From contig CM064509.1 in the NCBI GenBank assembly GCA_032716605.1, positions 40,956,866-41,020,865 on the forward strand: a stretch of DNA of 64,000 bases, given 5' to 3'. Positions 32,577-47,506 of this stretch are shown here, piece after piece. The stretch is from Paralithodes platypus. Lineage: Eukaryota > Arthropoda > Malacostraca > Decapoda > Lithodidae. The notes under the pieces were generated by a model. The model did no database searches, was not told where the DNA came from, and was given only the letters and a program-made list of their open reading frames with translations. Positions within the stretch are counted from its first letter, which is position 1. Each line of letters starts with the position of its first letter. A program made the position numbers and the translations under genes.

Positions 32577-32773
32577 CAGGGTTACCAAATGAAGTCCGCT
32601 AAATAAATGCCGAAAATCGCTAGAATAACGACACAATCTCTACAATATCGCTCTAAAATGTCTAAAATCTACAGAATATCGCTAGCATTCATGTTGCTAG
32701 ATATATAATTTGCCTCTAGATCGAAGTAAATACCTCTAGATCTAGCGGTAAATTAGCTAAATTGGCAACACTG
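32577..32773. mobile_element. Family K element, simple copy
   Basis: CAGGGTTACCAAAT at the left and TTGGCAACACTG at the right are imperfect inverted ends. The interior contains CCTCTAGATCGAAGTAAATA and one CCTCTAGATCTAGCGG segment. The TSD is unclear. 32397-32576 holds only a short CACTGTGGG repeat. Confidence 0.65.
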
Positions 32774-32874
32774 AGGAGAAGTGAGAGTGGCTGATGCTAT
32801 CACTGGTTGTAAATAATGTAAATGGTGAGGAAGGTGTATTGTACTACTAGTGTGTGTACCTCTCACACCACCTG

Positions 32875-33230
32875 TACAATACTACCTTACTACCACTACT
32901 ATCAATATTACTACCACTCTCATTACTACCCACCACCATCATTACCACCACTCCCATCTCCACCACTCCCATCTCCACCACTCTCATTACTACCCACCAC
33001 CACCATTACCACCACCACCATCACCACTCTCATTACCACCAGTATCAGTAACACCATCACCACCAGTATCATTACCACCACCACCAATACTATTACCCCG
33101 ACCATTACCATTACAACCACCACCACCACCACCACTATCACTACCACCATCATCACCACCACCACCACCATTATCACCACCACCACCACTCTCAACACCT
33201 CAACAATGGCCACAACATAACACTCTCCAC
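32875..33230. repeat. ACC/ATT-rich trinucleotide tract
   Basis: Imperfect (ACC)n, (ATT)n and CTC mixtures. The long frames on both strands are Thr/Pro/Ser or Val-rich by-products. Confidence 0.9.
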
Positions 33231-33294
33231 CTTCTCCACCTCTGATACAAATGTTCTGAATATTGTGACTATTACTGAACAGATAAACATGGAA

Positions 33295-33488
33295 ACGAAT
33301 GTATTTTATCTTTACCTCAAATATAAACGAATGTATTTTATCTTTACCTCAAATATAAACGAATGTATTTTATCTTTACCTCAAATATAAACGAATGTAT
33401 TTTATCTTTACCTCAAATATAAACGAATGTATTTTATCTTTACCTCAAATATAAACGAATGTATTTTATCTTTACCTCAAATATAAAC
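33295..33488. repeat. 32-bp tandem repeat, 6 units
   Basis: The unit contains GAATGTATTTTATCTTTACC and TCAAATATAAAC, without variation. Confidence 0.97.
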
Positions 33489-33515
33489 TAATCTGAACAT
33501 AGCTGACTTTCACTA

Positions 33516-33732
33516 TTAAGCCGCTGTCACACGAGCGCTTTTTCCGTCAATTTTCCACGAGCAAGTTTTTTCTCGTATTATTTCGGGAATTGTTCACACT
33601 GGTATCGGTAACTAGACTGAAGGTAGATTATGTTAGGCAGTTGAATTCTGATAAAGTGTCATTTTTGAAGCTTACAGACCATAATTGCCCGTAAAAATTG
33701 CTCGAAAAATGGCTCGTGTGCCACCGGCTTTA
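33516..33732. mobile_element. Family G element
   Basis: TTAA plus GCCGCTGTCACACGAGCG at the left and CTCGTGTGCCACCGGC plus TTTA at the right. The inverted arms continue with TTTTTCCGTCAATTTT. A second copy is at 52203. 33733-33928 shows nothing recognisable. Confidence 0.75.
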
Positions 33733-33928
33733 CCATATATAATGTGTCGTAAACCAATATACAGTATATCTGTTTCTGTTTGTCTCACCTACACAGGTAG
33801 TAATTCAGCTAACTCTCACAAACACCTCTCTTCTTACCACTACACTAAACGAGGCCCACCTTACTTCTGTCCATTAAGGGAGCTCAGACGGTATTGTGCA
33901 GCATAATTTACTGGTTCGGCTCAATGGT

Positions 33929-34255
33929 TTAAGGAGGGGGTTTAGTTTGCTCTTTAAACCTCTATCAAGCTTAAAAAAACACCCATAAAACCCCCTTTCG
34001 ATATAAATTTGTACATTTTTCGGTAGAAAAATTTCCCGGCCGAAGGCCGATTCCTCTTCAAATACAGGCTCGCTTTCGCTCGCAAGGAAAAAACTCGACA
34101 CCTAAATGGCACGAAAGGTCCTAATATTGGCAAAGAAATGGGGCAAAAGGTCTGAAAATCGCCAAACTAACGGGGCGAATGCTTTGAAATCTCATAACTA
34201 CAGTAATAGGGCTAAACATGAGGGAGGAGGAGGACTCGAAAAACCAAATCCCCAA
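33929..34255. mobile_element. Family A element, right end unclear
   Basis: TTAAGGAGGGGGTTTAGTTTG, then the core CTCGCTTTCGCTCGC and the CGGCCGAAGGCCG hairpin, ending near CCAAATCCCCAAGTG. The usual CTCCCC-TTAA right end is absent where LINE-4 begins. Confidence 0.65.
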
Positions 34256-34261
34256 GTGACC

Positions 34262-34772
34262 CCACCAAATGTTCTGGACTCTGGCTCGTCCGACTATCAA
34301 CCTTTGCAATATTCCCGGCCTGTCCTCTAACTTTCCCTCTGTTGAACACCACCTCTCCTCCAACAAACTATTTATTTTCCTCACCGACTCGGAAGCAACA
34401 GCCAGCAGCCCCTTCTCTGTTACCTCCTCCCACTTACTCTATCCTAGTTTCCAAGCCAAAGGTGGATATTGTGCTTATGTACACAACAAATTCCCTTGCT
34501 CTCGTGTTCCTGACTTTGACTCTTTAGAAATTTCAACTCTCTGGCTCAAACTTTCCTGTCACTCTCAAACTAAATACTTATGTGCTGTCTATCTCTCCCC
34601 TAACTCTACTGACGAATTATTTGACTATCTAAATTCTAAAGTGGAACACATCCTATCTACCTCTCCTTTCTCTGAAATCTCCATCTTAGGTGACTTCAAT
34701 GTTCCCCACTATCAATGACTCTCCTCTCATATCACTGACCAACCTGGTAAACGACATTATATCTTTTGTATC
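34262..34772 (+). pseudogene. LINE-4 endonuclease-domain fragment
   Basis: The frame 34269-34718 (150 codons) matches an apurinic-type endonuclease domain of a jockey/CR1-like LINE. It has SNFPSVEHHLSSNKLFIFLT near the start, KGGYCAYV in the middle, CAVYLSPNS, then the diagnostic ISILGDFN. The catalytic acidic residue normally in an LTET-like motif is not clearly kept (FLTDSEA). A TGA follows FNVPHYQ; homology continues past it to the family A insertion at 34773. The rest of the element resumes at 35100 and 46561. Confidence 0.75.
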
Positions 34773-35099
34773 TTACGGGGAGGTCCTTCACTGTTTGTTA
34801 ATGTTGTTATTTATTTATTAATTTTCTAGTTTCCTCGCTAGACCTCCATCAAGCTTAAAATGAAGCCCCCTAGACCCCCTTTCAAGATAAATTTGTACAT
34901 TTTTCGGTAGAAAAATGTCCTGACCGAAGGCCGATTCCTCTTAAATTATATGCTCGCTATCGCTCGCCAGGAAAAAATCGAGACCTAATTGGCAGGAAAG
35001 GTCTTAAAATTGACAGAAATGGGGCGAAAGTTCATGAAATCGCCAAACTAATGGGATGAGGGAGAAGGTGGTCTAGAAAAGCGACTCGTCTCCCCTTAA
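34773..35099. mobile_element. Family A element nested in LINE-4
   Basis: Left flank TTAC (mutated TTAA), then GGGGAGGTCCTTCACTG; right end GCGACTCGTCTCCCC plus TTAA. Core present. LINE coding sequence lies on both sides. Confidence 0.8.
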
Positions 35100-35113
35100 A
35101 CAACCAAGAGCAG

Positions 35114-38100
35114 ATACTTGAGCACCCTACTGTATATACCTGACCACCCTACTGTATATACCTGACCACCCTACTGTATATACCTGACCACCCTACTGTA
35201 TATACTTGACCACCCTACTGTATATACCTGACCACCCTACTGTATATACTTGACCACCCTACTGTATATACCTGACCACCCTACTGTATATACCTGACCA
35301 CCCTACTGTATATACTTGACCACCCTACTGTATATACCTGACCACCCTACTGTATATACTTGACCACCCTACTGTATATACCTGACCACCCTACTGTATA
35401 TACTTGACCACCCTACTGTATATACCTGACCACCCTACTGTATATACTTGACCACCCTACTGTATATACTTGACCACCCTACTGTATATACCTGACCACC
35501 CTACTGTATATACTTGACCACCCTACTGTATATACTGTATATACTGTATATACTTGACCACCCTACTGTATATACTTGACCACCCTACTGTATATACTTG
35601 ACCACCCTACTGTATATACGTGACCACCCTACTGTATATACCTGACCACCCTACTGTATATACTTGACCACCCTACTGTATATACTTGACCACCCTACTG
35701 TATATACTTGACCACCCTACTGTATATACTTGACCACCCTACTGTATATACTTGACCACCCTACTGTATATACCTGACCACCCTACTGTATATACTTGAC
35801 CACCCTACTGTATATACCTGACCACCCTACTGTATATACCTGACCACCCTACTGTATATACTTGACCACCCTACTGTATATACTTGACCACCCTACTGTA
35901 TATACCTGACCACCCTACTGTATATACTTGACCACCCTACTGTATATACTTGACCACCCTACTGTATATACCTGACCACCCTACTGTATATACTTGACCA
36001 CCCTACTGTATATACCTGACCACCCTACTGTATATACCTGACCACCCTACTGTATATACCTGACCACCCTACTGTATATACCTGACCACCCTACTGTATA
36101 TACTTGACCACCCTACTGTATATACCTGACCACCCTACTGTATATACTTGACCACCCTACTGTATATACTTGACCACCCTACTGTATATACCTGACCACC
36201 CTACTGTATATACCTGACCACCCTACTGTATATACTTGACCACCCTACTGTATATACCTGACCACCCTACTGTATATACTTGACCACCCTACTGTATATA
36301 CTTGACCACCCTACTGTATATACTTGACCACCCTACTGTATATACCTGACCACCCTACTGTATATACTTGACCACCCTACTGTATATACTTGACCACCCT
36401 ACTGTATATACCTGACCACCCTACTGTATATACTTGACCACCCTACTGTATATACTTGACCACCCTACTGTATATACCTGACCACCCTACTGTATATACC
36501 TGACCCCCCTTCTGTATATACCTGACCACCCTACTGTATATACCTGACCACCCTACTGTATATACCTGACCACCCTACTGTATATACCTGACCACCCTAC
36601 TGTATATACCTGACCACCCTACTGTATATACTGACCACCCTACTGTATATACCTGACCACCCTACTGTATATACTTGACCACCCTACTGTATATACCTGA
36701 CCACCCTACTGTATATACCTGACCACCCTACTGTATATACTTGACCAACCCTACTGTATATACCTGACCACCCTACTGTATATACTTGACCACCCTACTG
36801 TATATACCTGACCACCCTACTGTATATACCTGACCACCCTACTGTATATACCTGACCACCCTACTGTATATACTTGACCACCCTACTGTATATACTTGAC
36901 CACCCTACTGTATATACCTGACCACCCTACTGTATATACTTGACCACCCTACTGTATATACTTGACCACCCTACTGTATATACTTGACCACCCTACTGTA
37001 TATACCTGACCACCCTACTGTATATACCTGACCACCCTACTGTATATACCTGACCACCCTACTGTATATACCTGACCACCCTACTGTATATACCTGACCA
37101 CCCTACTGTATATACTTGACCACCCTACTGTATATACTTGACCACCCTACTGTATATACTTGACCACCCTACTGTATATACCTGACCACCCTACTGTATA
37201 TACCTGACCACCCTACTGTATATACTTGACCATCCTACTGTATATACCTGACCACCCTACTGTATATACTTGACCACCCTACTGTATATACTTGACCACC
37301 CTACTGTATATACCTGACCACCCTACTGTATATACTTGACCACCCTACTGTATATACTTGACCACCCTACTGTATATACCTGACCACCCTACTGTATATA
37401 CCTGACCACCCTACTGTATATACTTGACCACCCTACTGTATATACCTGACCACCCTACTGTATATACCTGACCACCCTACTGTATATACTTGACCACCCT
37501 ACTGTATAACCTGACCACCCTACTGTATATACCTGACCACCCTACTGTATATACTTGACCACCCTACTGTATATACTTGACCACCCTACTGTATATACTT
37601 GACCACCCTACTGTATATACCTGACCACCCTACTGTATATACTTGACCACCCTACTGTATATACCTGACCACCCTACTGTATATACCTGACCACCCTACT
37701 GTATATACTTGACCACCCTACTGTATATACTTGACCACCCTACTGTATATACTTGACCACCCTACTGTATATACCTGACCACCCTACTGTATATACTTGA
37801 CCACCCTACTGTATATACCTGACCACCCTACTGTATATACCTGACCACCCTACTGTATATACTTGACCACCCTACTGTATATACTTGACCACCCTACTGT
37901 ATATACTTGACCACCCTACTGTATATACCTGACCACCCTACTGTATATACTTGACCACCCTACTGTATATACTTGACCACCCTACTGTATATACCTGACC
38001 ACCCTACTGTATATACCTGACCACCCTACTGTATATACTTGACCACCCTACTGTATATACTTGACCACACTACCCCTACTGTATATACCTGACCACCCTA

Positions 38101-41100
38101 CTGTATATACCTGACCACCCTATGTATATACTTGACCACCCTACTGTATATACTTGACCACCCTACTGTATATACTTGACCACCCTACTGTATATACCTG
38201 ACCACCCTACTGTATATACCTGACCACCCTACTGTATATACTTGACCACCCTACTGTATATACTTGACCACCCTACTGTATATACCTGACCACCCTACTG
38301 TATATACTTGACCACCCTACTGTATATACCTGACCACCCTACTGTATATACCTGACCACCCTACTGTATATACCTGACCACCCTACTGTATATACCTGAC
38401 CACCCTACTGTATATACTTGACCACCCTACTGTATATACTTGACCACCCTACTGTATATACTTGACCCACCCTACTGTATATACCTGACCACCCTACTGT
38501 ATATACTTGACCACCCTACTGTATATACTTGACCACCCTACTGTATATACTTGACCACCCTACTGTATATACCTTGACCACCCAACTGTATATACTTGAC
38601 CACCCTACTGTATATACCTGAGCACCCTACTGTATATACCTGACCACCCTACTGTATATACTTGACCACCCTACTGTATATACCTGACCACCCTACTGTA
38701 TATACTTGACCACCCTACTGTATATACTTGACCACCCTACTGTATATACTTGACCACCCTACTGTATATACCTGACCACCCTACTGTATATACTGACCAC
38801 CTACTGTATATACCTGACCACCCTACTGTATACCTGACCACCCTACTGTATATACCTGACCACCCTACTGTATATACCTGACCACCCTACTGTATATACT
38901 TGACCACCCTACTGTATATACCTGACCACCCTACTGTATATACTTGACCACCCTACTGTATATACCTGACCACCCTACTGTATATACCTGACCACCCTAC
39001 TGTATATACTTGACCACCCTACTGTATATACTGACCACCCTACTGTATATACCTGACCACCCTACTGTATATACTTGACCACCCTACTGTATATACTTGA
39101 CCACCCTACTGTATATACTTGACCACCCTACTGTATATACCTGACCACCCTACTGTATATACTTGACCACCCTACTGTTATTACTTGACCACCCTACTGT
39201 ATATACCTGACCACCCTACTGTATATACTTGACCACCCTACTGTATATACCTGACCACCCTACTGTATATACCTGACCACCCTACTGTATATACCTGACC
39301 ACCCTACTGTATATACCTGACCACCCCTACTGTATATACTTGACCACCCTACTGTATATACCTGACCACCCTACTGTATATACTTGACCACCCTACTGTA
39401 TATACTTGACCACCCTACTGTATATACCTGACCACCCTACTGTATATACTGACCACCCTACTGTATATACTTGACCACCCTACTGTATATACCTGACCAC
39501 CCTACTGTATATACTTGACCACCCTACTGTATATACTTGACCACCCTACTGTATATACCTGACCACCCTACTGTATATACCTGACCACCCTACTGTATAT
39601 ACTTGACCACCTACTGTATATACTGTATATACCTGACCACCCTACTGTATATACCTTGACCACCCTACTGTATATACTTGACCACCCTACTGTATATACC
39701 TGACCACCCCTACTGTATATACTTGACCACCCTACTGTATATACCTGACCCTACTGTATATACTTGACCACCCTACTGTATATACCTGACCACCCTACTG
39801 TATATACTTGACCACCCTACTGTATATACTTGACCACCCTACTGTATATAACCTGTCCACCCTACTGTATATACCTGACCACCCTACTGTATATACTTGA
39901 CCACCCTACTGTATATACCTGACCACCCTACTGTATATACCTGACCACCCTACTGTATATACTTGACCACCCTACTGTATATACATGACCACCCAAATGT
40001 ATATACCTGACCACCCTACTGTATATACCTGACCACCCTACTGTATATACCTGACCACCCTACTGTATATACCTGACCACCCTACTGTATATACCTGACC
40101 ACCCTACTGTATATACTTGACCACCCTACTGTATATACTTGACCACCCTACTGTATATACCTGACCACCCTACTGTATATACTTGACCACCCTACTGTAT
40201 ATACCTGACCACCCTACTGTATATACCTGACCACCCTACTGTATATACTTGACCACCCTACTGTATATACCTGACCACCCTACTGTATATACTTGACCAC
40301 CCTACTGTATATACTTGACCACCCTACTGTATATACCTGACCACCCTACTGTATATACCTGACCACACCCTACTGTATATACTTGACCACCCTACTGTAT
40401 ATACCTGACCACCCTACTGTATATACCTGACCACCCTACTGTATATACTGTATATACCTGACCACCCTACTGTATATACTTGACCACCCTACTGTATATA
40501 CCTGACCACCCTACTGTATATACCTGACCACCCTACTGTATATACTTGACCACCCTACTGTATATACCTGACCACCCTACTGTATATACTTGACCACCCT
40601 ACTGTATATACTTGACCACCCCTACTGTATATACCTGACCACCCTACTGTATATACTTGACCACCCTACTGTATATACCTGACCACCCTACTGTATATAC
40701 CTGACCACCCTACTGTATATACCTTGACCACCCTACTGTATATACCTGACCACCCTACTGTATATACTTGACCACCCTACTGTATATACCTGACCACCCT
40801 ACTGTATATACCTGACCACCCTACTGTATATACCTGACCACCCTACTGTATATACCTGACCACCCTACTGTATATACTTGACCACCCTACTGTATATACC
40901 TGACCACCCTACTGTATATACTTGACCACCCTACTGTATATACTTGACCACCCTACTGTATATACCTGACCACCCTACTGTATATACCTGACCACCCTAC
41001 TGTATATACTTGACCACCCTACTGTATATACTTGACCACCCTACTGTATATACCTGACCACCCTACTGTATATACTTGACCACCCTACTGTATATCCTGA

Positions 41101-44100
41101 CCACCTACTGTATATACTTGACCACCCTACTGTATATACCTGACCACCCTACTGTATATACCTGACCACCCTACTGTATATACTTGACCACCCTACTGTA
41201 TATACTTGACCACCCTACTGTATATACCTGACCACCCTACTGTATATACTTGACCACCCTACTGTATATACTTGACCACCCTACTGTATATACCTGACCA
41301 CCCTACTGTATATACCTGACCACCCTACTGTATATACTTGACCACCCTACTGTATATACTTGACCACCCTACTGTATATACTTGACCACCCTACTGTATA
41401 TACTTGACCACCCTACTGTATATACTTGACCACCCTACTGTATATACCTGACCACCCTACTGTATATACCTGACCACCCTACTGTATATACTGTATATAC
41501 TTGACCACCCTACTGTATATACCTGACCACCCTACTGTATATACTGACCACCCTACTGTATATACTTGACCACCCTACTGTATATACTTGACCACCCCTA
41601 CTGTATATCTTGACCACCCTACTGTATATACCTGACCACCCTACTGTATATACCTGGACCACCCTACTGTATATACTTGACCACCCTACTGTATATACTG
41701 ACCACCCTACTGTATATACCTGACCACCCTACTGTATATACTTGACCACCCTACTGTATATACCTGACCACCCTACTGTATATACCTGACCACCCTACTG
41801 TATATACTGTATATACTTGACCACCCTACTGTATATACTTGACCACCCTACTGTATATACTGACCACCCTACTGTATATACCTGACCACCCTACTGTATA
41901 TACCTGACCACCCTACTGTATATACCTGACCACCCTACTGTATATACTTGACCACCCTACTGTATATACCTGACCACCCTACTGTATATACTTGACCACC
42001 CTACTGTATATACTTGACCACCCTACTGTATATACTTGACCACCCTACTGTATATACCTGACCACCCTACTGTATATACCTGACCACCCTACTGTATATA
42101 CTGTATATACTTGACCACCCTACTGTATATACCTGACCACCCTACTGTATATACTTGACCACCCTACTGTATATACTTGACCACCCTACTGTATATACCT
42201 GACCACCCTACTGTATATACTTGACCACCCTACTGTATATACTTGACCACCCTACTGTATATACTTGACCACCCTACTGTATACTTGACCACCCTACTGT
42301 ATATACCTGACCACCCTACTGTATATACTTGACCACCCTACTGTATATACCTGACCACCCTACTGTATATACCTGACCACCCTACTGTATATACTTGACC
42401 ACCCTACTGTATATACCTGACCACCCTACTGTATATACCTGACCACCCTACTGTATATACCTGACCACCCTACTGTATATACTTGACCACCCTACTGTAT
42501 ATACCTGACCACCCTACTGTATATACCTGACCACCCTACTGTATATACCTGACCACCCTACTGTATACCTGACCACCCTACTGTATATACTTGACCACCC
42601 TACTGTATATACTTGACCACCCTACTGTATATACCTGACCACCCTACTGTATATACCTGACCACCCTACTGTATATACTTGACCACCCTACTGTATATAC
42701 TTGACCACCCTACTGTATATACCTGACCACCCTACTGTATATACCTGACCACCCTACTGTATATACTTGACCACCCTACTGTATATACCTGACCACCCTA
42801 CTGTATATACCTGACCACCCTACTGTATATACCTGACCACCCTACTGTATATACTTGACCACCCTACTGTATATACTTGACCACCCTACTGTATATACCT
42901 GACCACCCTACTGTATATACTTGACCACCCTACTGTATATACCTGACCACCCTACTGTATATACCTGACCACCCTACTGTATATACCTGACCACCCTACT
43001 GTATATACTGACCACCCTACTGTATATACTTGACCACCCTACTGTATATACCTGACCACCCTACTGTATATACCTGACCACCCTACTGTATATACTTGAC
43101 CACCCTACTGTATATACCTGACCACCCTACTGTATATACCTGACCACCCTACTGTATATACTGTATATACTTGACCACCCTACTGTATATACCTGACCAC
43201 CCTACTGTATATACTTGACCACCCTACTGTATATACTTGACCACCCTACTGTATATACTTGACCACCCTACTGTATATACCTGACCACCCTACTGTATAT
43301 ACTTGACCACCCTACTGTATATACCTGACCACCCTACTGTATATACTTGACCACCCTACTGTATATACCTGACCACCCTACTGTATATACCTGACCACCC
43401 TACTGTATATACTTGACCACCCTACTGTATATACCTGACCACCCTACTGTATATACCTGACCACCTACTGTATACTGTATATACTTGACCACCCTACTGT
43501 ATATACTTGACCACCCTACTGTATATACCTGACCACCCTACTGTATATACCTGACCACCCTACTGTATATACCTGACCACCCTACTGTATATATACCTGA
43601 CCACCCTACTGTATATTCTTGACCACCCTACTGTATATACCTGACCACCCTACTGTATATACTTGACCACCCTACTGTATATACTTGACCACCCTACTGT
43701 ATATACCTGACCACCCTACTGTATATACCTGACCACCCTACTGTATATACCTGACCACCCTACTGTATATACTTGACCACCCTACTGTATCCTGACCACC
43801 CTACTGTATATACCTGACCACCTACTGTATATACTTGACCACCCTACTGTATATACCTGACCACCCTACTGTATATACTTGACCACCCTACTGTATATAC
43901 TTGACCACCCTACTGTATATACTTGACCACCCTACTGTATATACTTGACCACCCTACTGTATATACCTGACCACCCTACTGTATATACCTGACCACCCTA
44001 CTGTATATACCTGACCACCCTACTGTATATACCTGACCACCCTACTGTATATACTTGACCACCCTACTGTATATACCTGACCACCCTACTGTATATACTT

Positions 44101-46560
44101 GACCACCCTACTGTATATACCTGACCACCCTACTGTATATACCTGACCACCCTACTGTATATACTTGACCACCCTACTGTATATACCTGACCACCCTACT
44201 GTATATACTTGACCACCCTACTGTATATACTTGACCACCCTACTGTATATACTTGACCACCCTACTGTATATACTTGACCACCCTACTGTATATACTTGA
44301 CCACCCTACTGTATATACTTGACCACCTACTGTATATACCTGACCACCCTACTGTATATACTTGACCACCCTACTGTATATACCTGACCACCCTACTGTA
44401 TATACTGACCACCCTACTGTATATACCTGACCACCCTACTGTATATACTTGACCACCCTACTGTATATACCTGACCACCCTACTGTATATACCTGACCAC
44501 CCTACTGTATATACCTGACCACCCTACTGTATATACTGACCACCCTACTGAATATACCTGACCACCCTACTGTATATACCTGACCACCCTACTGTATATA
44601 CTTGACCACCCTACTGTATATACCTGACCACCCTACTGTATATACCTGACCACCCTACTGTATATACTTGACCACCCTACTGTATATACCTGACCACCCT
44701 ACTGTATATACCTGACCACCCTACTGTATATACCTGACCACCCTACTGTATATACCTGACCACCCTACTGTATATACCTGACCACCCTACTGTATATACC
44801 TGACCACCCTACTGTATATACTTGACCACCCTACTGTATATACCTGACCACCCTACTGTATATACCTGACCACCCTACTGTATATACTTGACCACCCTAC
44901 TGTATATACTTGACCACCCTACTGTATATACCTGACCACCCTACTGTATATACTTGACCACCCTACTGTATATACCTGACCACCCTACTGTATATACCTG
45001 ACCACCCTACTGTATATACTTGACCACCCTACTGTATATACTTGACCACCCTACTGTATATACCTGACCACCCTACTGTATATACTTGACCACCCTACTG
45101 TATATACCTGACCACCCTACTGTATATACTTGACCACCCTACTGTATATACCTGACCACCCTACTGTATATACTTGACCACCCTACTGTATATACTTGAC
45201 CACCCTACTGTATATACTTGACCACCCTACTGTATATACTTGACCACCCTACTGTATATACCTGACCACCCTACTGTATATACCTGACCACCCTACTGTA
45301 TATACCTGACCACCCTACTGTATATACTTGACCACCCTACTGTATATACCTGACCACCCTACTGTATATACTGTATATACCTGACCACCCTACTGTATAT
45401 ACCTGACCACCCTACTGTATATACCTGACCACCCTACTGTATATACCTGACCACCCTACTGTATATACTTGACCACCCTACTGTATATACCTGACCACCC
45501 TACTGTATATACTTGACCACCCTACTGTATATACCTGACCACCCTACTGTATATACCTGACCACCCTACTGTATATACTGTATATACCTGACCACCCTAC
45601 TGTATATACCTGACCACCCTACTGTATATACCTGACCACCCTACTGTATATACCTGACCACCCTACTGTATATACCTGACCACCCTACTGTATATACTTG
45701 ACCACCCTACTGTATATACCTGACCACCCTACTGTATATACTTGACCACCCTACTGTATATACCTGACCACCCTACTGTATATACTTGACCACCCTACTG
45801 TATATACCTGACCACCCTACTGTATATACTTGACCACCCTACTGTATATACCTGACCACCCTACTGTATATACCTGACCACCCTACTGTATATACTGACC
45901 ACCCTACTGTATATACTGACCACCCTACTGTATATACCTGACCACCCTACTGTATATACCTGACCACCCTACTGTATATACTTGACCACCCTACTGTATA
46001 TACCTGACCACCCTACTGTATATACTTGACCACCCTACTGTATATACCTGACCACCCTACTGTATATACCTGACCACCCTACTGTATATACCTGACCACC
46101 CTACTGTATATACCTGACCACCCTACTGTATATACCTGACCACCCTACTGTATATACCTGACCACCCTACTGTATATACCTGACCACCCTACTGTATATA
46201 CCTGACCACCCTACTGTATATACTTGACCACCCTACTGTATATACTTGACCACCCTACTGTATATACTTGACCACCCTACTGTATATACCTGACCACCCT
46301 ACTGTATATACCTGACCACCCTACTGTATATACTTGACCACCCTACTGTATATACTTGACCACCCTACTGTATATACTGACCACCCTACTGTATATACCT
46401 GACCACCCTACTGTATATACCTGACCACCCTACTGTATATACTTGACCACCCTACTGTATATACCTGACCACCCTACTGTATATACCTGACCACCCTACT
46501 GTATATACTTGACCACCCTACTGTATATACTTGACCACCCTACTGTATATACTTGAGCAC
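35114..46560. repeat. 22-bp satellite, about 520 units, inside LINE-4
   Basis: The unit is CACCCTACTGTATATAC followed by C or T and TGAC. The period is 22 bp with scattered 1-2 base indels and an occasional extra TGTATATAC. The C and T forms are mixed. The outermost copies on both sides read CTTGAGCACC instead of TTGACCACC, which is in-frame LINE sequence. The array is therefore an internal expansion of a LINE codon stretch. Each unit contains TGA, so no frame is open. Confidence 0.97.
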
Positions 46561-46880
46561 CTTGGAGATCTGTCCTATATCCTTAATTTATTTATAACCT
46601 CTAATCCTTCTATAGCTGGCAATTACCTTTAAACATATTCCTATACTGTCCAACTCTCTAACCCAAGAGTCAACCGATTTTCCCATTTGTATCTACTATT
46701 CAACAAGGAAGCTCTGGAACTCTGTCCCTCAATCTATCTTTCCCACATCCCATGACCTAAGACTGCTTCAAGCTCCATGTATCCAAACGTTGCGACTCTA
46801 ATGCACCTGAATCTGGCTCTCTGTGAGTCATTACATTCTGGTGGGAGACTTGTTACAGGCCGCTTTGCCTTCTTTGTTTG
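46561..46880 (+). pseudogene. LINE-4 remainder: linker and C-terminal remnant
   Basis: Straight after the array the sequence reads LGDLSYILNLFITSNPS, the linker following the endonuclease in this LINE type. After a large deletion removing the reverse transcriptase, a C-terminal remnant reads RKLWNSVPQSIFPTSHDLRL (about 46706-46765). With 34262-34772 this brackets the satellite within one dead element. Confidence 0.7.
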
Positions 46881-46887
46881 CACATTT

Positions 46888-46890
<3 letters not shown>

Positions 46891-46948
<58 letters not shown>
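46891..46948. repeat. (AT)n microsatellite
   Basis: About 28 AT units following the LINE-4 remnant. Confidence 0.97.
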
Positions 46949-46952
<4 letters not shown>

Positions 46953-47023
46953 TTATATCAACTAACCTAAATAGTGCATCTAAAATAAGCTCAAACCTAC
47001 AGTATCCAGGTGCACTACCTTCC

Positions 47024-47230
47024 TTTGTGTGTGTGGGTAGTGTGTGTGTGTGTGTGTGTGTGGTGTGTGGGTAGTGTGTGTGTGTGTGTGTGTGGATAGT
47101 ATGATGGCTTGTTATCCTGAGGCATCATTAGTTAGGGTCCATACACACACACAAACACACACACACAGACACACACGCACGGAGACAGACACAGAACACA
47201 CACACACACCCATGCACACAGACAGACACA
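47024..47230. repeat. (GT)n and (CA)n tracts
   Basis: GT runs at about 47024-47093 and CA/ACAGAC runs at about 47142-47230, in inverted relation around a short unique stretch, so a long hairpin is possible. Confidence 0.9.
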
Positions 47231-47282
47231 GACAGACAGAGGTGGTGATATTGTTGGTCATCGTAGTTTGCTGAGACTGGAC

Positions 47283-47506
47283 GTGACCAACCCTCCACCA
47301 CCATCACCACCACCACCACACACACTTCATCAACCCTCCACCACCACCACCACCACACACACTTCACCAACCCTCCACCACCACCACCACCACACACACT
47401 TCACCAACCCTCCACCACCACCACCTCCACCACACACACTTCACCAACCCTCCACCACCACCACCACCACCACACACACTTCACCAACCCTCCACCACCA
47501 TCACCA
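47283..47506. repeat. CACCAC / ACACACTTCACCAACCC minisatellite, left part
   Basis: (CAC)n runs of variable length alternate with ACACACTTCACCAACCCTCC. Interrupted by LINE-X. Confidence 0.95.

Noticed and set aside
32822..33245. Thr/Pro-rich frames of about 130 codons
   Set aside because: Trinucleotide tract with frames open on both strands; no sign of selection on one frame.
33685..33906. 73-codon frame after family G
   Set aside because: Starts inside the terminal repeat of G; no recognisable domain or splice context.
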